Positions 22,588 to 35,554 of a stretch of DNA of 64,000 nucleotides are shown here, piece by piece (position 1 is the stretch's first letter; the number at the start of each line of letters is the position of its first letter). The notes below the pieces were generated by a model. It saw only the letters and a program-made list of their open reading frames with translations. It was not told the origin of the DNA and did no database searches. The stretch is taken from contig CM062296.1 in the NCBI GenBank assembly GCA_031216915.1, positions 63,539,084 to 63,603,083 on the forward strand, in the 5' to 3' direction. Source of the DNA: Pictodentalium vernedei. Its lineage: Eukaryota > Mollusca > Scaphopoda > Dentaliida > Dentaliidae. The translations under genes and the position numbers were made by a program.

Positions 22588-24283
22588 CAGTTGAAACTAG
22601 AAGTCATGTCAATATTAGCACAGGAAATGCTGGTCAGTTAATGCGCTCTTTTCTGCAGAAGAATGAAGTTATCTGAAATGCACAAGAGAGTTTGTGCTGT
22701 ACAATGCAAAATGTAATGTGCTATTAGCGAGGTAGGCAGTGATTTCACAAAAAGAATGGATCCGACAGAAAGAAAATATTGAGACTGCAGTGTGTGGAGG
22801 ATGGATTACTACTAAATTGCTGTAGAATAGAATTTTCACTTAATTATTATTTACAATTTTTGAAGACAAAACACAAGAAGCACTTGCAAACTTCCATCAC
22901 ATGGACCACTGCGTGATGAAAGTTTGAAAGTGTTTCTTGTGTTGTTATGAACAATTATAAATACTTTTCGAGTGGAGAATATATGGTGCTGCAATTAACT
23001 GGTTGAGTGCTGGAAGCCACTATCATGGCTCTACTGAAAAGTGCTGAAAGCCACTTTAGTGGCTTTACTTAGCTATACACTAGTTTGTTGTTGGCTCAGC
23101 AGTAGAAAAAAATCTTAATATAAATTAGTTTTGTTACAATTCATTGGAGAGTGCCAACTGGCAGCCAACTGACAGCCAACTGGCACTCTCCAATGAATTG
23201 TAACAAAACAATTATTTTTGAACAGTATATTGCTAAACTAAGTCTTCTCCTGCTGGTTGCGTAGTGTCTTTGAAAAAAATACTTGCATTACAAATGATCA
23301 CAGAAAAATAATTTAGCACTCTACCAGTTAAGTAGTAATCCACTCTCTTCATTATGTATACACAGTCAAATTTCAATATCTATTTATGTATATATATCCC
23401 AGCAGAGGTTAGGAATGATGTTAATTATCACTATTTAGTAGTATAGAATTGTACAGAGTTGGGCGCATAGTTTTTCTACAGGAGTTGAGTTTTGCTAATG
23501 GTGCAGTTTGACAGAGGCAAAACTACATTTACTCAGCGTGCTATTACTCCAAAATAGCGCACAATACAGTGACAGTACAGTGAAACCTGTCTTGAGAGAC
23601 CACTGTCTTAAGAGACCACCTGTCTTGAGAGACCACATCTGCCAGGCACCGATTGGTTTTACTCTATAATTCACCTGCTATGGGAGACCACCTGTCTTGA
23701 GAGACCACTGTGACCTGGTACCAACTTGTATTTTTATGCCATAATGGACCTGTCTTGAGAGACCACCCCTTTGAAGACTGAAACCATGACAAAAACTTTT
23801 TACCTGTTCTGGAATTGGAAAATCCATTGTGGTTATACTAACATAATTAAAAATATTAAAAGCTCTTCATTGGGTTTCAATTGCTAACTCATTAAAGATT
23901 GAGATGTTTTTATAAGATCTCTGTGAAAAGATTAGGATTATTGCCGAATAAACAATTTCATACATACCTGAAATGTGACAGCTAGGAATAAAAATAAATT
24001 TCTTTTGAAAATCTTCAATGAAGATTTTCAACACTAATTTATTTTTATAATTTTTTTTAACAGTCCATTTCAATTTGTTATAAAAACTTCATAAAAAAGA
24101 ACAACTACAAAGTAATTACAAAAATCCATTCTTCTCTATTTCTGAATTTTGTGGTTGGTTATTCACCAACTTGAGAAAACCTGAAACCTGTTATGAGAGA
24201 CCACCTGTCTTGAGAAACCACTTTTGTGTGGCCCAAAGGGTGGTCTCTCAAGACAGGTTCTACTGTACTTCTAGTTTCAACTG
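22588..24283. mobile_element. Longer TA-flanked relative of the palindrome-core MITE
   Basis: Ends 'cagttgaaactagaagt' (22588) and its complement (24268-24283), between TA dinucleotides. The inverted repeats match those of the 311-bp family with one change, but the interior is different and about 1.7 kb long. It contains two hairpins (22866-22945; 23128-23212, arms with 'ttcattggagagtgcc') and a nested element at 23578-24265. No coding frame. Confidence 0.6.
23578..24265. mobile_element. TA-flanked MITE with repeated 'cttgagagaccac' ends (mariner-like by ends)
   Basis: Ends: 'cagtgaaacctgtcttgaga' at left and the complement of 'cagtagaacctgtcttgaga' at right, both bounded by TA (23576-23577 and 24266-24267). 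The motif 'gtcttgagagaccac' is repeated about four times near the left end and again near the right. 688 bp, non-coding. The assignment to Tc1/mariner rests on TA and short inverted repeats only. Confidence 0.7.
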
Positions 24284-24454
24284 TAAACCGCATGAATTCA
24301 GGCAAATGATGGTAATCTGTCACAAAGCTTGGATCTCAAAATTATTTGATATGATTGGTTAAGCGTTAAAATTTTCTGACAGTGTTTAGAGTTTGTTATC
24401 ATTTGTGATCACTGTTAAGAATTTGAAACCTAACTCAATATACTTATTTGAAAC

Positions 24455-24926
24455 TAGTACTGAAATAGTTAACCGGATAACCGGTTTGAAAGCGGTTACC
24501 TACCAAACTGATTAAAAAAAACATCAACCGGTTATCCGAAATATCGATAGTGATCGACATTTCACGGTTAAAATGTAGTAAATCTGCTGCTTCTTCTTTG
24601 AGATAGATTACACCTCGCACCAGCTCTGTATATATTGAGAAATAATCAACATTGGCGTTCAAGACTTTGTTAATGAACGGCAATTTCCTTGAGTACTGAG
24701 TAACCACAGAAACTATTCCGTAGTATGTATACAAACGAACGTTGTCGAGTACTCGACAACGTTCGTTTGTATACACACTACGGAATAGTTTATGAGAATA
24801 CTGCTTTCCAATTCCTATAGTTTTGATCTCAGATTCGGTGAAATAATGGCTACGGTTAACCAGATATTATCCAGTTATAGTTCTCGGTTAGTCGGTTGTG
24901 TAAATGAGCCAACAGTTTCAGCCCTA
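24455..24926. mobile_element. hAT-like MITE with perfect central palindrome, copy 1
   Basis: 472 bp flanked by an exact 8-bp duplication tttgaaac (24447-24454, 24927-24934). Ends 'tagtactgaaa' and 'tttcagcccta'. The centre is a loop-free palindrome around 'gtcgagtactcgac' (about 24725-24772). A second copy is at 47795-48237. Non-coding. Confidence 0.88.
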
Positions 24927-24934
24927 TTTGAAAC

Positions 24935-26420
24935 AATAATAAACCAAATAGTTCAAACTGTTTATTATTTTTATTTTAATGAATTACTTTCATGTAATTA
25001 AAAAAAAAGTAATTCTTTCTAATAATAATAATAATACATAACATGTTTTTCATGTACATGACTACTTGACTGCCCTCTACTAAAAACGGGCACATTCACA
25101 CAAAGGATATTTGAAAAATATGGTATTTTTGCATGAAAAGTGTGGTTTGGCCAAATGGGTCCACTTTTTTTTAAATTAACAGGTTTCAGCAAAAATGTTG
25201 ACATTTTAGTGGTAGATTTATTGGGCAGTAATGAATAAAAGAGAAAAACAGTACATAGAATAACATTTCCAGTTTTGGTCATGGTATTAGATTTATCTTT
25301 CATAGTGACATTCAAGTTTTGTTTTCTTCATGCAGTGGTACTACTGTCACAAAGTAAGTGATGGAGAATACTCAGCACTGACCATTGACTCAATTGTTAA
25401 ATTTGTCAGAATCCACAGTGTCTCACATGTGGGCTGATTATTTCATAAGTAAAGTGTAGCGTACAATTTTAATAGCAGTCAATAGGTAACAGGAATGACT
25501 TGTGTCTACTCACACTGTTCTCTAATCCTCGGTTATAATTTCTGGCACAGTAATGCCGGTGACTTTTATTGGAAACAATTTCAGCATAAGGCTATTAAAA
25601 AAAAAATTCTTGTTTCTCAGGCACCTCCCTCATCAATGAAAACTTTCCTCATTATTTTAATTTTTACCTGGAAATTTCTTCGGTGATACTATTTTGCAAT
25701 GATACGATCAAAAATTTAATCAACTATATCTTATTTAACAGAACTCAGTGAATTCAGATATAGTTGGCTAAATTTGCAAGTGCATTATGGGAAATTTCTA
25801 CAACTGAAAACATTGGGGTTTTTTTTTCACATAATAGAGCAAATCATAAAACTTTTAATTCCAACAAGTTATAGAACTGTTAAGCATTAAGAAATAAAAG
25901 AGAAAATAGCCTCCCTCCCTCATCATAAAACTAAAGCAAAATTGCCTGGGAAGCGAGAAATTTTTTTTTCATAGGCCTAATTTGCAGGGAATTTTTGAAG
26001 GTTGTCAATTCATCCTTCATATCCTATTGGTAGTCATTGTCAACTGATCTGACTCCAACCAATGTCTTCTCTGTCGATGGAGCATTCAAAATTTCAATGT
26101 ATTAAAAGATACTTAACTTTGTAGCTATAGGGAAGTAAGTACAAAAATTCTGTAAGATTTTTCATATTTTTATAAATGGAACATCAAGGTAGATTACTCT
26201 GCTAGCTGACATAATTTGTAGTATTTGAAAGTTGGAAACCCTGAATAATTAATAGGTTAACTGGTATTTAAGATAAAGTAATTAAAAAACCCACTAATTG
26301 AAGAATGTAGTTTTAATCTATAACTAACCTGAAACAAAATAATAGAAGATAAATGTGCATCCAAGTGTCTAAATTATTATTTTAAATTATGATAACAACT
26401 TTATCTTAGAGACCTGAGAA
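24935..26420. other. Long AT-rich intronic stretch
   Basis: Contains an (aat)n microsatellite at 25018-25035 and otherwise no recognised exon, RNA gene or repeat partner in this window. Confidence 0.45.
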
Positions 26421-26424
26421 TTGC

Positions 26425-27399
26425 TAATTTTGATTGAATCGAATATCAAATCGAATTGGAGAAAATGAATTGAATTTTGAATAGAATTTCAAATCAAACT
26501 TTGAATTGAATCGCAGTTAATGGAAATGTCGTCGAAAGAAAGTTTTTTTTCTTAAATAATACCCCCGATTATTAAGACACACGGTTATGTAGAGCGCATT
26601 TTTCGCCTCACCACTTCCCATGCTATAAATTGAGATATAAACCAATATACTAGCTATTGACTGAAACTATTCAAATTGTTGACTTTCTAGCTTCGAAACT
26701 GCAGCAATATACATTTTTAAATGAGCATGGCTTACAGGGTTGTTACCTACCTCACTTTTATCACATGTTTTCTTGGAAAAAAACTTAATTTCAAATCAGA
26801 TCGACTTAATTCGGTCTGAAGCCATTTGTTATAAATAAAAATGCAGAATGACTAAAACGAAATGATAATTCAATGCCGAATGGAGTCAATCCACTTGTAA
26901 ATTAAAGCCTGCTCTACTTCTGTTTATATAATAATCAGGGGTATTCTTTTATAAAATTGTTGCATTTGTATCCAGTAACTATGATCGAACAGAACAATAC
27001 TCAATACAAAATAATGTAATCATGTTGTGGAAATCACTTATTGAAGCTGAACAGCTGAATAACTTTTCAAAGTTTGAAACTTGAAATTTTTATAACTGGT
27101 TATTGGTTATGATGTATAATAAGCTGAAATGAACATTTGTAGTGGTAAAAGTGTTTGTAGCAATGTAGTTACAACTGTTGTACAGTTGTAGCCACATCAC
27201 TTCAAACACTGTTACCGCTATAAGTCAGTTTCCTTCCTACTCAGAACAATACTCAATATAAAATAATGTGATGAATTACAATCTGTAAACATTCACATTT
27301 ATGGCTTAAGTATATTCAAACCCATTCAAATTTCCCATTTTGAATTGAATCGAATTAAATATTGACTTTCGAATCGAATTTCGAATTTTTGCAAAAGCC
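26425..27399. repeat. Probable inverted-repeat element with 'attcgaat'-type ends
   Basis: The left side is rich in 'tcgaatatcaaatcgaatt' and 'ttgaattgaatcg'; the right side holds complementary 'ttcgattcgaaagtc'. Inside are a hairpin at 27137-27222 and two diverged copies of 'acaatactcaata.aaaataatgt' (26995, 27247). The boundaries are uncertain. Confidence 0.4.
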
Positions 27400-27698
27400 T
27401 ACTTTATCTAAACTCTAAGATTGTGTTACTCCCAGTCATTGCAATCTAATAATCATAATGTGAGAGAGAAGTATAAAATAAATAGTACATTACAGTGAGG
27501 TGTCAGTTACTTCTCTTCTTGTTTTGTTTGGGTTCATTTTCATGCCTGTACCAGTTGACTTACTCACCTATAGCCATGTCCCATTCTCCCACATAGAACT
27601 GGTAACTGGTAGATAGAGAACAGAACTAGTAACTTGCAGAAAGAGTATAGAACTGACTGAAGTATTGGGAAATGGAAAGGCTTAATAAAATTAAATAT

Positions 27699-28017
27699 CT
27701 GTTTCTCAGGCCCTCCCGCATGGTCCTTTTGGCTGCCGCATGCTCTCTTTTTATGACCAATGCAAACTTGAAAAAATAAAAATTAAATGGTTTATGTCTG
27801 ATATTTTACACAAGGTAATAAAACTGATAAATTTGTCCCTTGAGTGCAACAAGGGTTTGCAATGCTTTAGCATTGCAAAGCCTTGTTGCACCCAAGGGAC
27901 GAAATACACCACCACCCTTGCAATTCTGTAGATTATGAGGCATAAAACATAAAATAAACCAAGAATATGAACTTCTGATGGCAAAGAAATAATTACAAAA
28001 ATAAAATATAAAATAAA
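27699..28017. mobile_element. Palindromic MITE-B copy 1, left part (split)
   Basis: Starts 'ctgtttctcaggccctccc'. It has the core hairpin 27838-27902 ('cccttgagtgcaacaaggg' with complement) and runs into the A/T-rich arm, where the large satellite element is inserted. The missing end is at 35199-35243, finishing 'ggcctgagaaacag'. Full copies are at 47059-47435 and 63609-63975. Confidence 0.82.
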
Positions 28018-31000
28018 ACAAGAGGCCCCAAGGGGCCTGAGGGCGCTCACCTGACATGGTAGCCTAAATATCAACCCAGAGAATTGATTTCAACAAGTTG
28101 CATCTGCTCCTCCTAAGAAAAGCTTATACCAAATATCCAAAGATTCTGACCAGTGGATCTAAAAAAAAAGATTTTTAAAGAATATTCCTCATATTGAACT
28201 AAGTTATAATTCAGGCTCCCACAGGGAGCCCATATATGAACCCAGGGACTTGGCTTTAACAAACTTGAATCTCACCCCCCTAAGGATGCTGCACACCAAA
28301 TATCAAAACATTCCGACTGCTGGATCTGAAGAAGAAGATTTTTAAAGAAAAGTCCTCATTTTGAACTAAGTTACAATTAGAGCTCCCACAGTGAGTCCAA
28401 ATATGGACCTAGGGACATGGCTGAAGAAGAAGATTTTTAAAGAAAAGTCCTCATTTTGAACTAAGTTACAATTCGAGCTCCCACAGTGAGTTCAAATATG
28501 GACCTAGGGACATGGCTTGAAAAAACTTGAATCTCACCCCCTAAGGATGCTGCATACCAAATATCAAAACATTCCGACTGCTGGATCTGAAGAAGATTTT
28601 TAAAGAAAATTCCTCATTTTGAACCAAGTTATAATTCGGGCTACCACAGTGAGCCCAAATAGGAACCCAGGGACTTGGCTTGAACAAACTTGAATCTCAC
28701 CCCCCTAAGCATGGTGCATACCCAATATCAGAAGATTCTGCCTGCTGGATCTTGAGAAGAAGATTTTCAAAGAAATTTGCCTGAAATGCACTAAGTTCAA
28801 ATTTGGGCTCCTATACTGAGCCCAAATATAAACCCAGGGGGCCGATTTGAACAAACTTGAATCAGATCCACCCCACAATGTTGCATACCAAATATCAAAA
28901 GATTCTGCATGCTGGATCTGGAGAAGATTTTTTAAGAAATATGCCTGAAATGCACTAAGTTAAAATTTTGGCTCCTATATGGAGCCCAAATATAAACCCA
29001 GGGGGCCGATTTGAACAAACTTGAATCAGATCCACCCCACAATGTTGCTTACCAAATATGAAAAGATTCTGAAGCTGGATCTGGAGAAGAAGATTTTTTA
29101 AGAAATTTGCCTGAAATGCACTAAGTTCGAATTCGAGCTTCTATAGTGAGCCCAAATATGAAACTAGGAAGCCGATTTGACCAAACTTGAATCAGATCCA
29201 CCCCATAATGTTGCATACCAAATATCAAAAGATTCTGCCTGCTGGATCTGGAGAAGAAGATTTTTTAATAAATTTGCCCGAAATGCACTAAGTGCGAATT
29301 CGGGCTTCTATATTAAGCCCAAATATGAATCCAGGGGGCCGATTTGAACAAACTTGAATCAGATCCACCCCGCAATGTTGCATACCAAATATCAAAAGAT
29401 TCTGCCTGCTGGATCTAGAGAAGAAGATTTTTGAAGAAATTTGCCCGAAATGCACTAAGTTTGAATTCGAGCTTCTATAGTGAGCCCAAATATGAATCCA
29501 GGGGGCCGATTTGAACAAACTTGAATCAGATCCACCCCGCAATGTTGCATACCAAATATCAAAAGATTCTGCCTGCTGGATCTGGAGAAGATGATTTTTT
29601 AAGAAATTTGCCTGAAATGCACTAAGTTCGAATTCGAGCTTCTATAGTAAGCCCAAATATGAATCTAGGGAGCCGATTTGAACAAATTTGCATCAGATCC
29701 ATCCCACAACGTTGCATACCAAATATCAAAAGATTCTGCCTGCTGGATCTGGAGAAGAAAATTTTTTGAAGAAATTTGCCTGAAATGCACTAAGTTCGAA
29801 TTCGAGCTTCTATAGTGAGCCCAAATATGAATCTAGGAAGCCGATTTGAACCAACTTGAATCAGATCCATCCCACAATGTTGCATACCAAATATCAAAAG
29901 ATTCTGCCTGCTGGATCTGGAGAAGAAGATTTTTTAATAAATTTGCTTGAAATGCACTAAGTTCAAATTTGGGCTCCTATACTGAGCCCAAATATAAACC
30001 CAGGGGGCCGATTTGAACAAACTTGAATCAGATCCACCCCACAATGTTGCTTACCAAATATGAAAAGATTCTGAAGCTGGATCTGGAGAAGAAGATTTTT
30101 TAAGAAATTTGCCTGAAATGCACTAAGTTCGAATTCGAGCTTCTATAGTGAGCCCAAATATGAAACTAGGAAGCCGATTTGAACAAACTTGAATCAGATC
30201 CACCCCACAATGTTGCATACCAAATATCAAAAGATTCTGCCTGCTGGATCTGGAGAAGAAGATTTTTTAATAAATTTGCCCGAAATGCACTAAGTGCGAA
30301 TTCGGGCTTCTATATTAAGCCCAAATATGAATCCAGGGGGCCGATTTGAACAAACTTGAATCAGATCCACCCCGCAATGTTGCATACCAAATATCAAAAG
30401 ATTCTGCCTGCTGGATCTGGAGAAGAAGATTTTTTAATAAATTTGCCCGAAATGCACTAAGTGCGAATTCGGGCTTCTATATTAAGCCCAAATATGAATC
30501 CAGGGGGCCGATTTGAACAAACTTGAATCAGATCCGCCCTGCAATGTTGCATACCAAATATCAAAAGATTCTGCCTGCTGGATCTAGAGAAGATTTTTGA
30601 AGAAATTTGCCCGAAATGCACTAAGTTTGAATTCGAGCTTCTATAGTGAGCCCAAATATGAATCCAGGGGGCCGATTTGAACAAACTTGAATCAGATCCA
30701 CCCCGCAATGTTGCATACCAAATATCAAAAGATTCTGCCTGCTGGATCTGGAGAAGATGATTTTTTAAGAAATTTGCCTGAAATGCACTAAGTTCGAATT
30801 CGAGCTTCTATAGTAAGCCCAAATATGAATCTAGGGAGCCGATTTGAACATATTTGCATCAGATCCATCCCACAACGTTGCATACCAAATATCAAAGGAT
30901 TCTGCCTGCTGGATCTGGAGAAGAAAATTTTTTAAGAAATTTGCCTGAAATGCACTAAGTTCGAATTCGAGCTTCTATAGTGAGCCCAAATATGAATCTA

Positions 31001-34000
31001 GGAAGCCGATTTGAACAAACTTGAATCAGATCCATCCCACAATGTTGCATACCAAATATCAAAAGATTCTGCCTGCTGGATCTGGAGAAGAAGATTTTTT
31101 AATAAATTTGCTTGAAATGCACTAAGTTCAAATTTGGGCTCCTATACTGAGCCCAAATATAAACCCAGGGGGCCGATTTGAACAAACTTGAATCAGATCC
31201 ACCCCACAATGTTGCTTACCAAATATGAAAAGATTCTGAAGCTGGATCTGGAGAAGAAGATTTTTTAAGAAATTTGCCTGAAATGCACTAAGTTCGAATT
31301 CGAGCTTCTATAGTGAGCCCAAATATGAAACTAGGAAGCCGATTTGAACAAACTTGAATCAGATCCACCCCACAATGTTGCATACCAAATATCAAAAGAT
31401 TCTGCCTGCTGGATCTGGAGAAGAAGATTTTTTAATAAATTTGCCCGAAATGCACTAAGTGCGAATTCGGGCTTCTATATTAAGCCCAAATATGAATCCA
31501 GGAGGCCGATTTGAACAAACTTGAATCAGATCCACCCCGCAATGTTGCATACCAAATATCAAAAGATTCTGCCTGCTGGATCTGGAGAAGAAGATTTTTT
31601 AATAAATTTGCCCGAAATGCACTAAGTGCGAATTCGGGCTTCTATATTAAGCCCAAATATGAATCCAGGGGGCCGATTTGAACAAACTTGAATCAGATCC
31701 ACCCTGCAATGTTGCATACCAAATATCAAAAGATTCTGCCTGCTGGATCTAGAGAAGATTTTTGAAGAAATTTGCCCGAAATGCACTAAGTTTGAATTCG
31801 AGCTTCTATAGTGAGCCCAAATATGAATCCAGGGGGCCGATTTGAACAAACTTGAATCAGATCCACCCCGCAATGTTGCATACCAAATATCAAAAGATTC
31901 TGCCTGCTGGATCTGGAGAAGATGATTTTTTAAGAAATTTGCCTGAAATGCACTAAGTTCGAATTCGAGCTTCTATAGTAAGCCCAAATATGAATCTAGG
32001 GAGCCGATTTGAACAAATTTGCATCAGATCCATCCCACAACGTTGCATACCAAATATCAAAAGATTCTGCCTGCTGGATCTGGAGAAGAAAATTTTTTAA
32101 GAAATTTGCCTGAAATGCACTAAGTTCGAATTCGAGCTTCTATAGTGAGCCCAAATATAAATCTAGGAAGCCGATTTGAACAAACTTGAATCAGATCCAT
32201 CCCACAATGTTGCATACCAAATATCAAAAGATTCTGCCTGCTGGATCTGGAGAAGAAGATTTTTTAATAACTTTGCTTGAAATGCACTAAGTTCAAATTT
32301 GGGCTCCTATACTGAGCCCAAATATAAACCCAGGGGGCCGATTTGAACAAACTTGAATCAGATCCACCCCACAATGTGGCTTACCAAATATGAAAAGATT
32401 CTGAAGCTGGATCTGGAGAAGAAGATTTTTTAAGAAATTTGCCTGAAATGCACTAAGTTCGAATTCGAGCTTCTATAGTGAGCCCAAATATGAAACTAGG
32501 AAGCCGATTTGAACAAACTTGAATCAGATCCACCCCACAATGTTGCATACCAAATATCAAAAGATTCTGCCTGCTGGATCTGGAGAAGAAGATTTTTTAA
32601 TAAATTTGCCCGAAATGCACTAAGTGCGAATTCGGGCTTCTATATTAAGCCCAAATATGAATCCAGGGGGCCGATTTGAACAAACTTGAATCAGATCCAC
32701 CCCGCAATGTTGCATACCAAATATCAAAAGATTCTGCCTGCTGGATCTAGAGAAGAGGATTTTTGAAGAAATTTGCCCGAAATGCACTAAGTTTGAATTC
32801 GAGCTTCTATAGTGAGCCCAAATATGAATCCAGGGGGCCGATTTGAACAAACTTGAATCAGATCCACCCCGCAATGTTGCATACAAAATATCAAAAGATT
32901 CTGCCTGCTGGATCTGGAGAAGATGATTTTTTAAGAAATTTGCCTGAAATGCACTAAGTTCGAATTCGAGCTTCTATAGTAAGCCCAAATATGAATCTAG
33001 GGAGCCGATTTGAACAAATTTGCATCAGATCCATCCCACAATGTTGCATACCAAATATCAAAAGATTCTGCCTGCTGGATCCGGAGAAGAAAATTTTTTA
33101 AGAAATTTGCCTGAATGCATACCAAATATCAAAAGATTCTGCCTGCTGGATCTTGAGAAGAAGATTTTTTAATAAATTTGCTTGAAATGCACTAAGTTCA
33201 AATTTGGGCTCCTATACTGAGCCCAAATATAAACCCAGGGGGCCGATTTGAACAAACTTGAATCAGATCCACCCCACAATGTTGCTTACCAAATATGAAA
33301 AGATTCTGCCTGCTGGATCTGGAGAAGAAGATTTTTTAAGAAATTTGCATGAAATGCACTAAGTTCAAATTCGAGCTTCTATAGTGAGCCCAAATATGAA
33401 TCTAGGAAGCCGATTTGAACAAATTTGAATCAGATCCACCCCACAATGTCGCATACCAAATATCAAAAGATTCTGCCTGCTGGATCTGGAGAAGAAGATT
33501 TTTTAAGAAATTTGCCTAAATGCACTAAGTTCGAAATCGGGCTCCTATACTGAGCCCAAATATGAACCCAGGGGGCCGATTTGAACAAACTTGAATCAGA
33601 TCCACCCTACAATGTTGCATACCAAATATCAAAAGATTCTGCCTGCTGGATCTGGAGAAGATTTTTTAAGAAATTTGCCTGAAAAGCACTAAGTTCGAAA
33701 TCGGGCTCCCATACTGAGCCCAAATATTAACCCAGGGAGCCGATTTGAACAAACTTGAATCAGATCCACCCCACAATGTTGCTTACCAAATATGAAAAGA
33801 TTCTGCCTGCTGGATCTGGAGAAGATTTTTTAAGAAATTTGCCTGAAAAGCACTAAGTTCGAATTCGGGCTTCTATAGTACGCCCAAATATGAATCCAGG
33901 GGGCCGATTTGAACAAACTTGAATCAGATCTACCCCGCAACATTGCATACCAAATATCAAAAGATTCTGCCTGCTGGATCTGGAGAAGAAGATTTTTGAA

Positions 34001-35198
34001 GAAATTTGCCTGAAATGCACTAAGTTCGAATTCGAGCTCCTATAGTGAGCCCAAATATGAATCTAGGGAGCCGATTTGAACAAACTTGAATCAGATCCAC
34101 CCTACAATGTTGCATGCCAAATATCAAAAGATTCTGCCTGCTGGATCTGGAGAAGAAGATTTTCAAAGAAATTTGCCTGAAATGCAGTAAGTTCAAATTT
34201 GGGCTCCTATACTGAGCCCAAATATAAACCCAGGGGGCCGATTTGAACAAACTTGAATCAGATCCACCCCACAATGTTGCATACCAAATATCAAAAGATT
34301 CTGCCTGCTGGATCTGGAGAAGAAGATTTTTTAAGAAATTTGCCTGAAATGCACTAAGTTCGAAATCGGGCTCCTATACTGAGCCCAAATATGAACCCAG
34401 GGGGCCGATTTGAACAAACTTGAATCAGATCCACCCTACAATGTTGCATACCAAATATCAAAAGATTCTGCCTGCTGGATCTGGAGAAGAAGATTTTTTA
34501 ATGTTTTTCCCATTGCCTACAGTGTTAAAAAGTGCTGACTCAGCACTTTTTCAAAGTCCCGAAACTGTACCCTATGATAAAACCGATGGCAATTTTTTTT
34601 TACCAATCCTTTCTGTTGGTCCTAAGGAAGCTGCACACCAAATAAAAATTCTCAATGCCGTGCAGTTTTGGAGATATGGGCGTTTTAAATTTTTTCTATT
34701 TTTAGCTCCTGCGGTTCCCACGGGGCTGCGGGAAATTTTTTTTTTGCATAAATCAAGTACTCATGACCCAATAAGCCCTCACATAAAATTTGGATCAAAT
34801 CAGTCTCTCGGTTTGGAAAATAGAAATTTTGGGCGTGGCCAAAATTACTGCCCCTCCCATAACAATGGCAAATATTGCCCCTCGAACTTTCTGTGTACAA
34901 GCCTGAGTCTACAACCCAAAAGGAAGCTGCAAACCAAATATCAGGTCTCTGCCACTAATAGTTCATGAGAAGAAGATTTTTAAGGATTTTGGTGCCCCTT
35001 GGGGGTGTGGCACCACCCAGGGGGAGAGGCAACTTTATTTGAACAAATCCGAATTGGTATTGGTGGACGAATATTTGACCAAGATCTGAATAACATTGGG
35101 CTATTGGTTTGGGAGGAGAAGTCGATAATGTAAAGTTCACGACGGACGACGACGACGGATGGCAAGTGATAAGTTAAGCTCCCTTCGGTGAGCTAAAA
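28018..35198. mobile_element. 7.2-kb hairpin-ended element carrying a satellite array
   Basis: Starts 'acaagaggccccaaggggcc', a short hairpin, and ends with the hairpin 'ttaagctcccttcggtgagc' followed by 'taaaaa'. The interior is almost entirely tandem monomers of about 166 bp, roughly 38 of them. The insertion site is defined by the split MITE-B: the joined flanks match uninterrupted copies at 47390 and 63650. The short internal duplicated terminal A, lack of a clear target duplication and 3' hairpin recall Helitron-type elements, but I see no proof of mechanism. Short minus-strand frames here repeat with the monomer and are not genes. Confidence 0.78.
28150..34500. repeat. ~166-bp tandem array with a 1164-bp higher-order period
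   Basis: Monomers share 'gcataccaaatatcaaaaga', 'ttctgcctgctggatctgga' and 'gccgatttgaacaaacttga'. Diagnostic variants recur at fixed spacing. The shortened 'gattctgaagctggatctgg' occurs at about 29068, 30070, 31234 and 32398; 'aaacccagggggccgattt' at about 29996, 31163 and 32327. This indicates blocks of seven monomers, with intervals of 1164-1167 bp, between about 29900 and 33110. Confidence 0.9.
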
Positions 35199-35243
35199 AC
35201 GCCCGCCCGTATGCAATTTTACAAAACTTGGCCTGAGAAACAG
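35199..35243. mobile_element. Palindromic MITE-B copy 1, right end
   Basis: 'cgcccgcccgtatgcaattt' through 'ggcctgagaaacag', matching the complementary end of the copy at 63609-63655. Confidence 0.8.
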
Positions 35244-35546
35244 AACATCTACTTTGTGTGGCCTAAACAGTTTACAGAAATGGAATTTATGATTATCAAT
35301 AGAGATGATAGATGTAGATGTCCAGAAATCCTTACCCACCCAACCAGCTCACAGAGCTTGTTCCAAAGAGGGGTCAAAAGCAATGTTTTTTACACCAAAA
35401 ATTAAAAAAATAGTTATTCAAGAATTTTGTTTGCCCTTCGTGTTAGGTAAAGGGTTAAAGAAAAAACTATATTGTAGGGAAATCACTGTAATACTATGGA
35501 GACAGTAGCTGTCCCCCCCCCCCCCCCCTCCACTCCCCAACTTTTT
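35244..35546. other. Spacer with poly-C tract
   Basis: No gene found. A C run at about 35511-35529 precedes the hAT-like element. Confidence 0.45.
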
Positions 35547-35554
35547 ACAAGAAG

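Noticed and set aside
29288-32886. Four similar 83-88 codon minus-strand frames that look like a small gene family
   Set aside because: They recur with the satellite period and differ only with monomer variants. They are translation of the tandem repeat and have no independent coding evidence.
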